This document shows, one piece after another, positions 7,039 through 14,251 of a stretch of 21,170 nt of DNA. The translations under genes were made by a program, and so were the position numbers. The notes under the pieces were generated by a model. The model made no database searches. It saw only the letters and a list, made by a program, of their open reading frames with translations, and was not told the DNA's origin. Numbering within the stretch: position 1 is the stretch's first letter; each line of letters starts with the position of its first letter. The stretch spans positions 1-21,170 of the forward strand of contig CAZNYS010000062.1 of assembly GCA_964577305.1 (NCBI GenBank), read 5' to 3'. The DNA comes from UBA9300 sp964577305. GTDB taxonomy: Bacteria; Bacteroidota; Bacteroidia; Bacteroidales; VadinHA17.

Positions 7039-8145
7039 TCAGTAAAAAACGATCACCCCCCTAAGGTGCTCACCCCGGAGAAGGTTGGCATAGGCCTGGT
7101 TTATTTCGTCGAGCTTATAGACATTGGATATCAGTGCATCGAGGTCCAGTTGTTTCTTTTTATACATCTCCTCGTAGCCCCTGAGGTCTGTTACGGTATT
7201 ATTGGTACCGTAATAGCATCCCCTGATGGTTTTTTCCTGGCGTGTGAGGGCTGCAGCATTTATTTTTGTATGTGAACTGACGGGAGGGAGGCCAATAAGG
7301 GATACCATTCCGCCGGGACGGGCACACTCAACGGCAACTTCCTGTGAGTGTGTATCCCCGGCTGCTTCAAACACGTAATCTATTTTCACTTCCCTGCTGA
7401 GCTTTATTATTGCCGGGATATTCTCATCATTGAACACAAGAAAGTCAGTTGCCCCCAGTTTTTTTGCCACTTCTTCCTTACCGGGATTTTTATCCACCGC
7501 TATCACTCTTTTAGCTTTTCTGAGTTGCAATCCCATCAGCACATTTGATCCCACACCGCCTATGCCGAAAACAAGGGCATTGGCATGCTCCCTGGCATTG
7601 GCAGTGTTTATTACTGAGCCCACACCCGTTGTGACAGCACAACCCAGGATGGCCCCCACCTCGTAGGGTGTTGTATCCATCAGTGGCACGGCACAATCCT
7701 CAGGCAGGATTATATGTTCTGCAAAGCAGCCAACGGATGAGAGCTGGTAGATCTTCTCCCCCCTGGCATTACTGAAGCGGGTGGTACCGTCAAACATTAC
7801 GCCCTCCCATGTGGGGCCGGTATAAGTGCTGCATATGCTTGGGCGGTCATGCCTGCAGTCGAAGCATGTACCGCAGTTGGGTGCTGAATTGAATACTATC
7901 CTGTCACCTTTTCTATATTTTGTTGTCCCGGGTCCTGTTTCCAGTACTATACCCGATCCTTCATGACCCAGCACCACCGGCATATTGAATATTGAATCGC
8001 CTGTCACAAAATTCCAGTCGCTGTGGCAGATACCTGCCACCATTACTTTTACCAGCAGTTCTTTTTCCTTTGGCCGGTCAATATTCAGTTCCTCTATCGT
8101 GAACCCCTTATTCGTTTCGTATACAACTGCAGCCCTGGTCTTCAT
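7039..8145 (-). CDS. Zinc-dependent medium-chain alcohol dehydrogenase
   Basis: This is a 368-aa cytoplasmic MDR-family dehydrogenase of normal length. Catalytic zinc ligands are C40 (GICHSD), H61-E62 (GHEGSG) and C169 (LGCAVTTG). The structural zinc site is complete: C91, C94, C97 and C105 in NCGTCFDCRHDRPSIC. The Rossmann motif GIGGVG (194-199) is followed by D218 at the end of the second strand, which indicates NAD(H) rather than NADP(H). The pattern fits the class III/NDMA-dependent-like long zinc ADH group, oxidising an alcohol or a thiol adduct such as S-hydroxymethyl compounds; the exact substrate is not readable. It lies upstream of the GHL10-NamZ gene on the same strand, with no metabolic link that I can see. 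The ATG start has a small palindrome about 60 nt upstream. Confidence 0.9.
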   Translation of the reverse strand: MKTRAAVVYETNKGFTIEELNIDRPKEKELLVKVMVAGICHSDWNFVTGDSIFNMPVVLGHEGSGIVLETGPGTTKYRKGDRIVFNSAPNCGTCFDCRHDRPSICSTYTGPTWEGVMFDGTTRFSNARGEKIYQLSSVGCFAEHIILPEDCAVPLMDTTPYEVGAILGCAVTTGVGSVINTANAREHANALVFGIGGVGSNVLMGLQLRKAKRVIAVDKNPGKEEVAKKLGATDFLVFNDENIPAIIKLSREVKIDYVFEAAGDTHSQEVAVECARPGGMVSLIGLPPVSSHTKINAAALTRQEKTIRGCYYGTNNTVTDLRGYEEMYKKKQLDLDALISNVYKLDEINQAYANLLRGEHLRGVIVFY

Positions 8146-8205
8146 AGGTATGATTTAAGTTTAAAATGCAATTGTGAATATAATAATTACCAGGTGAATG
8201 AGGCT

Positions 8206-8220
8206 GCATATTTTATATGC
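8206..8220. promoter_or_regulatory. Small palindrome upstream of the alcohol dehydrogenase
   Basis: GCATAT-TTT-ATATGC is a perfect 6-bp inverted repeat with a 3-bp centre, 61 bp upstream of the ADH start codon. The position suits an operator or a leader hairpin, but there is no other support and the AT-rich sequence could form it by chance. Confidence 0.25.
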
Positions 8221-8263
8221 CGTAGGACATTTTACCACTAATTTTTTAATTTATGTTTATTTG

Positions 8264-8815
8264 TTACTGTATTTGAGTTATTGTCAGGACATAGCTAATG
8301 GGTTCAATTAGTACACCCATCCACACATTTCCATTTTCAGTATATCCATCTTCGAATTTAACAGAGAATGGAGGATTAGTTCCTCCTTCCAGAGGATGCA
8401 AACAGCCAAGACCTTGTTCATCCTCCTGATTTGTTGTAAAAACACTCTCCCCAAATCTATATTCAATTATAAGATTTATATTCCATGATGCCCAACAACA
8501 ACCACCACCAAAGTCATGAATATGTGTTGGGTGCTGAATCGCAAATTCCGCTTCTTTTGTTTGCGTATTCACCCAGGCATAGTCAGTTTTGAAAGTATAC
8601 GATGCCGGGATACTGGTGCCTGCTAATTGAGCGCTTAAACAATGAGCATTGTGAAATGGTATATCATTTTCTTCAATATCCAGTGGATTTAATACTTCTG
8701 CTGCATCATAATCATTGGTAAATATAACCTTGACATTGATTTTCGAATTTACTGCTCCAGCAGGAACAACCATAGTGATTCCATTCCTAAATTCATTCAT
8801 TATTACGTCCACCAT
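8264..8815 (-). CDS. Uncharacterised beta-rich protein of a divergent pair
   Basis: I do not recognise this 183-aa protein. It has no signal peptide or membrane segment, so it is probably cytoplasmic. Alternating hydrophobic stretches ('ITMVVPAGAV', 'INVKVIFTND', 'WNINLIIEYRFG', 'VWMGVLIEPISYVLTI') suggest a beta-sandwich. A His/Cys cluster, HPTHIHDFGGGCC (residues 95-107) with C59, C138 and H140, could bind metal. The start is ambiguous: ATG at 8815 (chosen), ATG at 8800 or TTG at 8833; no Shine-Dalgarno sequence helps. It is divergent from the gene at 8931 with about 115 bp between starts, so the two may share a promoter region and a role. Base composition is AT-rich like that partner and unlike the ADH gene next to it. 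Confidence 0.6.
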   Translation of the reverse strand: MVDVIMNEFRNGITMVVPAGAVNSKINVKVIFTNDYDAAEVLNPLDIEENDIPFHNAHCLSAQLAGTSIPASYTFKTDYAWVNTQTKEAEFAIQHPTHIHDFGGGCCWASWNINLIIEYRFGESVFTTNQEDEQGLGCLHPLEGGTNPPFSVKFEDGYTENGNVWMGVLIEPISYVLTITQIQ

Positions 8816-8930
8816 ATATGCGGTTTTATCCAAAATGTTAAAACAGGAGGTGAGAAATAGAAACTAAAGGATTTTCAAGTTCTTATTATTTAGTAAATTA
8901 GTAAAAAACCTTCTTAAATAATAATACAAA

Positions 8931-10568
8931 ATGATTGACACAACACGAATCCAATCTGGTTTTGATGCCGAGTTGATGCTCGGGGGGAAATGGTTTCTCA
9001 CTGCTATTCAGGTGCTTAACGACAATGGTGTGTTAGGCATTCCCGCTGGGATTACTATTGAAGATGTTATTGTTAATAATGATGATGATTGGGATTTAAA
9101 TTTAATGACAAATTTAGGTCCGGTAAAAGCCAGATTGTCAATAGTAGATAACCAATTTATGGTTGTTACTAATTTCGGGGATATTGATTTCAAGATTGAT
9201 ATGCCTAATTTTGGCAATTTAGCAGATACTCCGGTATTAAAGAAAGTGTTTGGTGATGACGACAATGAGAATGCTATGGCACTTCTTTTTAATCTGGATA
9301 TCAGAGCCTGTCCTCAAAATCAAGACCCACGACCTGCGGGAGAACACATGCCCAGGGGCAATGCAGATGAGGCAGTTTCATTTTTGCGTAATGGCCAGCA
9401 TGTTGCACTTGGTATTGCCAGAGAATCATTTAAAAGATTTGCTAATAATATATGGCACACCGAGTTAAGAGATGCAGATGGTTCTCATCCTCTTCCTCAG
9501 CCAGGTCAGGAAAAAAAGGGCGATTGGAAGAAAGTAAAACTTTCTTTAAATAAAAAACGAATCCAGTTTACTTTAGAAGGCGAAGTACCAATTGATTTTT
9601 GGCCAGATGCTGATGTTTCACTGGAACTTAAGCTTAAACCAAAACTGGTAAATGGTAAACTCACCTTCTCAATTGATACTGATTTAGATGTAGATACCGG
9701 ATTCTGGGGTGATTTACTCGCATTTACCATTGGAGCATTATTAGGTTTATTAATTGGGATTTTTACAGGCGGATTATTAATACTGATACCAAGCATTGCA
9801 ATAGGGGCAGTCGTTTTCTTGGAGATAGGGGAATTTGTTGCCGGGGAAGTCATTGAGAGAAAAATTTTAGCAAAAGATGATAATGGTAATATAGTTTCAG
9901 GTTTGTCATGCGACGACCAGATAATAAAACTTACTTATCCTAAGCCGTCCGACGATAGCATTTCTATCGGCGTTTTAGATACTATTCCTACTTCTATTCC
10001 AGTTCATGTTGATGAAGATGATCCGTTATTCAATAGAATGATTACGGTAAAAGCCATTTTTGATGAAATAGAATTAAATGGAAATGGCCTGGCAGTAGCT
10101 GGTAAAACTGAACCATCTGAATTATTTGAGATACATGTTGCCAGGATCGTAGAGTCAATATATGAGGGAGACAAACTAATGCAATTGAAATATAAAGTTC
10201 CGGCAACTGGTAGCGAAGCTTTAATAGATGTGGAAAGCGTTTATGAACGACTGAATTCAAATGAATTAAAACCTCCTGTGAAGCCCGGGTTGCTAATAGA
10301 TGACCCGATTTTTCAAATTCCTTCCGGTAAGTTGTGCTGTCCATGTTTAACACCTACTCACATAAGAAGGAAAGATTCAGTAATAACACGAATTAAATTT
10401 GATACCGGACTGGAATTAAATACCCAGGATGCTATTTCACTTCAGGATAGTGGCGGGATTTATTTAAAAGGATTACAGCTTATTCATCCAAAGAACGGTA
10501 ACCCTTATTTCAGAGCTCCGGCAAACGCGACAACTGATGATAACCTGGAGTCTTTGCCTGAATTCTAA
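8931..10568 (+). CDS. Uncharacterised protein with hydrophobic hairpin and DUF3892-like C-terminus
   Basis: The product is 545 aa without an export signal. Residues 1-110 form a region of alternating strands ('FDAELMLGGKWFLTAIQVL', 'VKARLSIVDNQFMVVTN'). Residues 200-255 are another beta-rich stretch. Residues 258-307 are a Gly-rich hydrophobic block that could form a membrane hairpin or a lipid-binding helix pair. A CCPC motif lies at 469-472. The C-terminus (about 483-545), with 'ITRIKFDTG', 'YLKGLQLIHPKNGNPYFRAP' and the ending 'TTDDNLESLPEF', resembles DUF3892, a small domain of unknown function. The overall layout (curved beta-sheets plus a hydrophobic helix) recalls TULIP/P47-type lipid-binding proteins, but this is only a guess from pattern. 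It is divergently arranged with 8264-8815 and converges with the glycosyltransferase gene, which ends 40 bp away. Confidence 0.65.
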   Translation: MIDTTRIQSGFDAELMLGGKWFLTAIQVLNDNGVLGIPAGITIEDVIVNNDDDWDLNLMTNLGPVKARLSIVDNQFMVVTNFGDIDFKIDMPNFGNLADTPVLKKVFGDDDNENAMALLFNLDIRACPQNQDPRPAGEHMPRGNADEAVSFLRNGQHVALGIARESFKRFANNIWHTELRDADGSHPLPQPGQEKKGDWKKVKLSLNKKRIQFTLEGEVPIDFWPDADVSLELKLKPKLVNGKLTFSIDTDLDVDTGFWGDLLAFTIGALLGLLIGIFTGGLLILIPSIAIGAVVFLEIGEFVAGEVIERKILAKDDNGNIVSGLSCDDQIIKLTYPKPSDDSISIGVLDTIPTSIPVHVDEDDPLFNRMITVKAIFDEIELNGNGLAVAGKTEPSELFEIHVARIVESIYEGDKLMQLKYKVPATGSEALIDVESVYERLNSNELKPPVKPGLLIDDPIFQIPSGKLCCPCLTPTHIRRKDSVITRIKFDTGLELNTQDAISLQDSGGIYLKGLQLIHPKNGNPYFRAPANATTDDNLESLPEF

Positions 10569-10580
10569 CAGAATTGTTAG
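10565..10580. terminator. Short hairpin at the convergent gene junction
   Basis: CTAACA-GAAT-TGTTAG is a perfect 6-bp stem with a 4-nt loop that overlaps the stop codon of the gene ending at 10568. It lies 27 bp before the stop of the convergent glycosyltransferase gene. There is no clear T-tract after it on the plus strand; on the minus strand a T-rich stretch precedes it. A weak terminator at best. Confidence 0.3.
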
Positions 10581-10607
10581 CGATGAAATAAAAAACAAAC
10601 CGACCTG

Positions 10608-12137
10608 TCAGCGATAGCTTATTGCATCATTTATTTCATCCCTTAGTATTTCATTAACCGATTGTTTTGCTCCCTGTAGTAAATATACCCTTGTACCTGC
10701 TTCACGAGCATATTTGTTTTCTATTTCACCTATTAATGACACATTCTCGAATAATGGTTGTTCTTTAAGCCTGTTCTTATCTGTATCATTAATACCCTTA
10801 ACCAGGATTATATGTTTAATTTCAAATTTATCAAGCGGATACCAGTATATATAATCGGCATTCATCGACAGAGCTTCTGTTTTCAGTTCCGTTGAATAAT
10901 AATTAATTGCCCCGGCCTGGCCGTAATTATCACAATGTACAATTGTCCTGTCTTTTTCATCAACCAGGGTTAATGCAGAATCAACAATTTCAGCCAGCTC
11001 TTTCCATCCCAGCATATCTGCATAGTCCTGTGGCAAATCGTGCAGTTCTCCATCTTCCCAGCGTGTGATATTGTATTTATCTAATAACTCTTTCTTTTCC
11101 ATAATTTCCTGGGGCGTCAGTATTGGTAATATCAACGGAGCAAAAGGTATAAAAATCCCTATCGGGATCAGTAAGACCGGGATCCGGAGATATCTTATCC
11201 ACCCTGATGAAATCAATCTCTCAAGGTATACTGCACCAAAAGCAATAAAAACAGGGTATAAGCCAACTGAATAATAGCTTTTAGCTCTCAGAAACACGTA
11301 GATGGCTATTATAATAATGAATGTAAAAAAGAGAATCCTGTATTTTTTAAATTCCGGATTAGTGAAAAAAGAAATTAATCCTAATATGATTAAGAAAAAC
11401 GAATTCATAAAATATTGTAGTTGTTCAACCAGGAAATCTGTACGCTGAACATTAACTAACTGGTAATTTGATAACGTTTGAAGATGATTAAAAACAGGAA
11501 AATCATTTTTATATTGCCATACCAGGTTAGGCAGTATTATCAAAAGGGAAATTGCAGCCGCATAATATAGATGCTTGTTTAGAAGTATACGTCTTTCTTT
11601 AGATAGTATGAAGGCTGGAATTATTCCCAGGATCAAAAAAGCAATATTGTATTTATTTAAGAATCCAAGGCCAAAAACTAACGCAGCAAAATATATCCAC
11701 CTGTTTTCACCAGTATTCAGGTATTTGATGATTATAAACAGAAATAAGGTCCATAGCAGAAAGTCCAGTGAATTGGGTTGATACAGGGTGTTTATCCTTA
11801 CAAATATTGATAATAACACGCAAACGGAAGCAAGGATTAAAGCAAATAAACCTCCGTTTAATTCCTCTACCGTTTTCCAGACGATATAAATTATCAGGGC
11901 TCCAAAAAGGGCCGGGAAAAATTTCACCCAGAAAACCGAGTTCCCCAGGAGTTGAATGAAGAATGAAATTAGCCCGGTTACAGGTGGAACTGATGTATAT
12001 CCAAAAGCCAGATGCCTGCCTAAATCAAGGTGCAAAAATTCATCCCTGTGCAATTCATATCCTGAATCTATAGCAAAGTATTGCATCACGAATTTGGCCA
12101 CAATAAAAATTATCAGTATCAGATTCCGGTTTTTCAT
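10608..12137 (-). CDS. GT39-type (PMT_2/ArnT-like) membrane glycosyltransferase
   Basis: This is a 509-aa polytopic inner-membrane protein. It has about 9-11 hydrophobic helices in residues 1-345, then a soluble domain of about 165 residues. The first periplasmic loop carries 'GYELHRDEFLHLDLGRHLAFGY' with the acidic pair D32-E33 that is catalytic in GT39/GT83 enzymes, then 'SVPPVTG'. Later come 'YQPNSLDFLLWTLFLF' and the re-entrant 'LRAKSYYSVGLYPVFIAF', also typical. Such enzymes move a sugar from a polyprenyl-phosphate donor to a lipid, glycan or protein on the outer face of the membrane; the acceptor cannot be told here. The ATG at 12137 is preferred over a TTG at 12167 because it gives a compact signal anchor. 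It has no glycan-biosynthesis neighbours and looks monocistronic. Confidence 0.85.
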   Translation of the reverse strand: MKNRNLILIIFIVAKFVMQYFAIDSGYELHRDEFLHLDLGRHLAFGYTSVPPVTGLISFFIQLLGNSVFWVKFFPALFGALIIYIVWKTVEELNGGLFALILASVCVLLSIFVRINTLYQPNSLDFLLWTLFLFIIIKYLNTGENRWIYFAALVFGLGFLNKYNIAFLILGIIPAFILSKERRILLNKHLYYAAAISLLIILPNLVWQYKNDFPVFNHLQTLSNYQLVNVQRTDFLVEQLQYFMNSFFLIILGLISFFTNPEFKKYRILFFTFIIIIAIYVFLRAKSYYSVGLYPVFIAFGAVYLERLISSGWIRYLRIPVLLIPIGIFIPFAPLILPILTPQEIMEKKELLDKYNITRWEDGELHDLPQDYADMLGWKELAEIVDSALTLVDEKDRTIVHCDNYGQAGAINYYSTELKTEALSMNADYIYWYPLDKFEIKHIILVKGINDTDKNRLKEQPLFENVSLIGEIENKYAREAGTRVYLLQGAKQSVNEILRDEINDAISYR

Positions 12138-12218
12138 CAGGCTTGTTGTTAGTAGTATGTTTCTCAAATTATAACAGCGAATGCTTCAGCATGAGCACTC
12201 CACTCTCTCAGTCCTGTC

Positions 12219-12274
12219 AACCCCCAAACCTCTAACCCTCTAAACTCTTAAACCACTTAAACCACTTAAACTTA
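12219..12274. repeat. Degenerate octamer tandem repeat (CCTCTAAA-type), copy 2
   Basis: Units CCCCCAAA, CCTCTAAC, CCTCTAAA and CTCTTAAA are followed by two 9-bp units CCACTTAAA. This is the same family and the same strand bias as 1471-1526. It lies between the divergent glycosyltransferase (start 12137) and propeller lipoprotein (start 12410) genes. The surrounding 272-bp gap also holds a small palindrome, ATGCT-TC-AGCAT (12181-12192), and nothing else that I recognise. Confidence 0.75.
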
Positions 12275-12409
12275 GCATTTTTTTCATTTTAATTCACCAC
12301 CTGATTAAATAATATTTTGTAACTTACATAAGCATGCGTCCACCATAGAATATTATAGTTCAATACGATTTAATAAAATTCAGGAAAACCGAACGAAAAA
12401 TTAACTATC

Positions 12410-13411
12410 ATGAAAAAAATCAGATTTATATTATTGCTTGGTATAATAATGTTAATACCATTTTCATGTGAAAAAGATAAGGACAAATCAGATACGATTT
12501 ACGGTAAATGGGCTGTACTCAGCGGAGGAGGCAACACTAAATACATTATTATAGGTTCTGACAATGTATTTTATTGGCTAGAAGAATATAATTATGGTTT
12601 CAGGGGTGAATGGAGTGGCGTATGCCAGATAACAGGAGGACAAATTAATTTTGGCATAATGGGATTAATGAACTTCTCAATAATGAACTTTTCAATCAGC
12701 AATAACCAGCTGACACTTTCACATCCGTCAATGGCTTCAATAATTTGCGAGAGGGATAATAATGCACCCGAGAGAGAGGACTGGATAAAAACTATTTTAT
12801 CAGTTCATAGCTCCGGTGCACCAATAGATGAAGCTACAGATCTGACATACGACGGACAATATTTATGGTACGGTAATGGCTATGCGTCGCATAATCTGTA
12901 TAAAATAAATCCTTCAAATATTACAGTTGAAGCGACGATTCCAGTATCTCAATCTGCATGGGCAGTTGAATGGGTTGATGGTTATTTATGGGTAAGCAGT
13001 AATGGTTCTGACAAAATTTATAAGATTAACCCGGCTAACGGCAATTTAATTACTCAAAGCGTTGAAATGGGGGCATGGATTGAAGGAATTGCATTTGACG
13101 GGCAATATATCTGGTGTGCCAGTAATAACGAAAGTACTTTATATAAGTACGATCGTAACACTAATTCAGTTGTATCCGATTTTTTTGTAGATATGCGAGT
13201 ACATGGACTTTGTTATAATGACGGATTTTTATATGCGTGTGCTGAAGGCATAGTTAATAAATGCTCTTTAAATCCCTTAGAGGTTGTAGAAGCATTTGCC
13301 CTGGAAAATTACAATATAGAAGGCATTGCCTATGATGGTGTTAATTTCTGGGTTTCTACTGCCAATTATAATGAAACACCAAGTTATCGTATTCAAAAAG
13401 TGACATTTTAA
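12410..13411 (+). CDS. Lipoprotein with five YWTD/NHL-like propeller repeats
   Basis: The product is 333 aa with a signal peptide ending in the lipobox PFSC (C20), so a surface or periplasmic lipoprotein. Residues 28-112 ('YGKWAVLSGGG', then short strands) resemble the small lipocalin-like domain common in Bacteroidota lipoproteins. Residues 144-333 hold five repeats of about 40 aa with the pattern (L/I)xxDGxx(L/I)W(V/C)(S/A)S...LYKINP, starting near 144, 185, 226, 266 and 305. This is a beta-propeller of the YWTD/NHL or glutaminyl-cyclotransferase-like kind. Five blades are visible and a sixth may be degenerate. Propellers of this kind are binding scaffolds; no catalytic residues are evident. 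It is AT-rich and monocistronic, followed 163 bp later by the PEGA lipoprotein on the same strand. Confidence 0.75.
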   Translation: MKKIRFILLLGIIMLIPFSCEKDKDKSDTIYGKWAVLSGGGNTKYIIIGSDNVFYWLEEYNYGFRGEWSGVCQITGGQINFGIMGLMNFSIMNFSISNNQLTLSHPSMASIICERDNNAPEREDWIKTILSVHSSGAPIDEATDLTYDGQYLWYGNGYASHNLYKINPSNITVEATIPVSQSAWAVEWVDGYLWVSSNGSDKIYKINPANGNLITQSVEMGAWIEGIAFDGQYIWCASNNESTLYKYDRNTNSVVSDFFVDMRVHGLCYNDGFLYACAEGIVNKCSLNPLEVVEAFALENYNIEGIAYDGVNFWVSTANYNETPSYRIQKVTF

Positions 13412-13573
13412 CATATACATATAAGCGGACAATAAGCTGGGATTTCGGGCTCCAGGTACCTATTCCCGGGTAATCATTGCCAGGGTTTATAATGTGGAAG
13501 CAGGTGACTGTCGATAAATAAATTTTTGTAAATTGTGTCTGCAATCTTTGTTTATAACTATAATTATAAAAAA

Positions 13574-13924
13574 ATGAAAATACCACTCAGTCTTAAAGCA
13601 GTAGCTTTATTATTGGTTATATCAATTCTTTTTGCCAGCTGTGCAAGTACAACTATTATTCAATCTGAACCTACCGGTGCAAAACTGTATCTTAATGGTG
13701 AACCTGTAGGGGAAACACCTTACACACTTACTGACACCAGGATCATAGGAAGCACTAATACTGTTCTTTTAACCATGAATGGATATGAAGATTTTTTAGG
13801 TAGCTTTTCAAGGGATGAAGAAGTCGATGTTGGTGCTATTATTGGTGGAATATTTTTCCTTTTCCCTTTCCTGTGGACAATGAAATATAAACCATACCAT
13901 TATTATGAATTGAAAAGAAAGTAG
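13574..13924 (+). CDS. PEGA-domain lipoprotein with C-terminal membrane segment
   Basis: This 116-aa protein has a signal peptide ending in FASC (C23), a single PEGA domain (about residues 27-72, 'TIIQSEPTGAKLYLNGEPVGETP...LTMNGYE') and a hydrophobic segment (87-101, 'VGAIIGGIFFLFPFL') before a basic tail. PEGA domains are small beta-sandwiches found in surface and S-layer-associated proteins; a lipidated PEGA plus one hydrophobic segment is a common Bacteroidota format, with no defined role. The ATG at 13574 is preferred over a GTG at 13535 because it starts the signal peptide properly. A TTTG-ending AATCTTTG (13543-13550) lies upstream, but the -33 spacing is poor. Confidence 0.82.
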   Translation: MKIPLSLKAVALLLVISILFASCASTTIIQSEPTGAKLYLNGEPVGETPYTLTDTRIIGSTNTVLLTMNGYEDFLGSFSRDEEVDVGAIIGGIFFLFPFLWTMKYKPYHYYELKRK

Positions 13925-13932
13925 TAATAAAA

Positions 13933-14028
13933 TCATTTTATCTGATTCATAATCATTAATCCGAGCATTCCTTCTTTCCTCATCAGCTCCTGGGCTTTCT
14001 TAATACGCTGGTAATTTATTTTAATCAT
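13933..14028 (-). pseudogene. 31-codon relic resembling the N-terminus of an M24 Xaa-Pro peptidase
   Basis: A short reading frame (ATG at 14028, TGA at 13933-13935) encodes 31 residues; the central part reads RIKKAQELMRKEGMLGLM. This resembles the first helix and strand of the creatinase/aminopeptidase P N-terminal domain ('R..KAQ.LM...G..ALL..N'). Full M24 proteins are about 400 aa. Here the frame stops after 31 codons and only 8 bp remain before the stop of the opposing PEGA gene, so the rest has been deleted or lies elsewhere. Residues after 'LMIMN' do not continue the family pattern. Alternatively it is a chance or genuine small protein. Confidence 0.4.
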
Positions 14029-14038
14029 GATGGTTTAA

Positions 14039-14073
14039 ATAATTGTATTTCAGAGACTAAGTTAGACAATTAT
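14039..14073. promoter_or_regulatory. 8-bp inverted repeat upstream of the M24 relic
   Basis: ATAATTGT (14039-14046) and ACAATTAT (14066-14073) are exact reverse complements with 19 nt between them. They lie just upstream of the relic's start on the minus strand, so they may be an old operator or leader hairpin. AT-rich sequence makes chance occurrence possible. Confidence 0.25.
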
Positions 14074-14114
14074 AAGGTGAGAGGCAATTTTATTTGCGGG
14101 CACATAGAATGAGG

Positions 14115-14173
14115 AACCACCCCGTCCCGAGGACTCCTTAAATTTTCACAGAAAATCCAAAGAGGGGAAATGT
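14115..14173. repeat. AACCACCCCG palindromic intergenic repeat, copy 2
   Basis: The left end AACCACCCCGTCCCGAG and the right end GAGGGGAAATGT match copy 1 at 4032-4090 over the same total length (59 bp). The middle has decayed: the GTCCCGAG palindrome lost its right arm, and a different 6-bp hairpin, ATTTTC-aca-GAAAAT (14142-14156), is present. It lies between the convergent PEGA gene or M24 relic and the TraB gene. The 327-bp gap 13925-14251 otherwise holds only the relic, an inverted repeat and a hexamer array. Confidence 0.75.
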
Positions 14174-14205
14174 TACCTGCTCAAATCAGGTTTACTTACA
14201 GGAAT

Positions 14206-14229
14206 CCTTAGCCTCAGCCTTAGCCTCTT
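14206..14229. repeat. Hexamer tandem repeat, four CCTYAG-type units
   Basis: The units CCTTAG, CCTCAG, CCTTAG and CCTCTT end 22 bp before the TraB stop codon. They are related to the hexamers at 2216-2239. Confidence 0.7.
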
Positions 14230-14251
14230 CTGTGCGATTTAGCAGTTTAAC

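Noticed and set aside
12295..12330. TAnnTTTG promoter for the propeller lipoprotein (TATTTTG)
   Set aside because: The -7 match is one base short and no TTTG lies at the right distance upstream.
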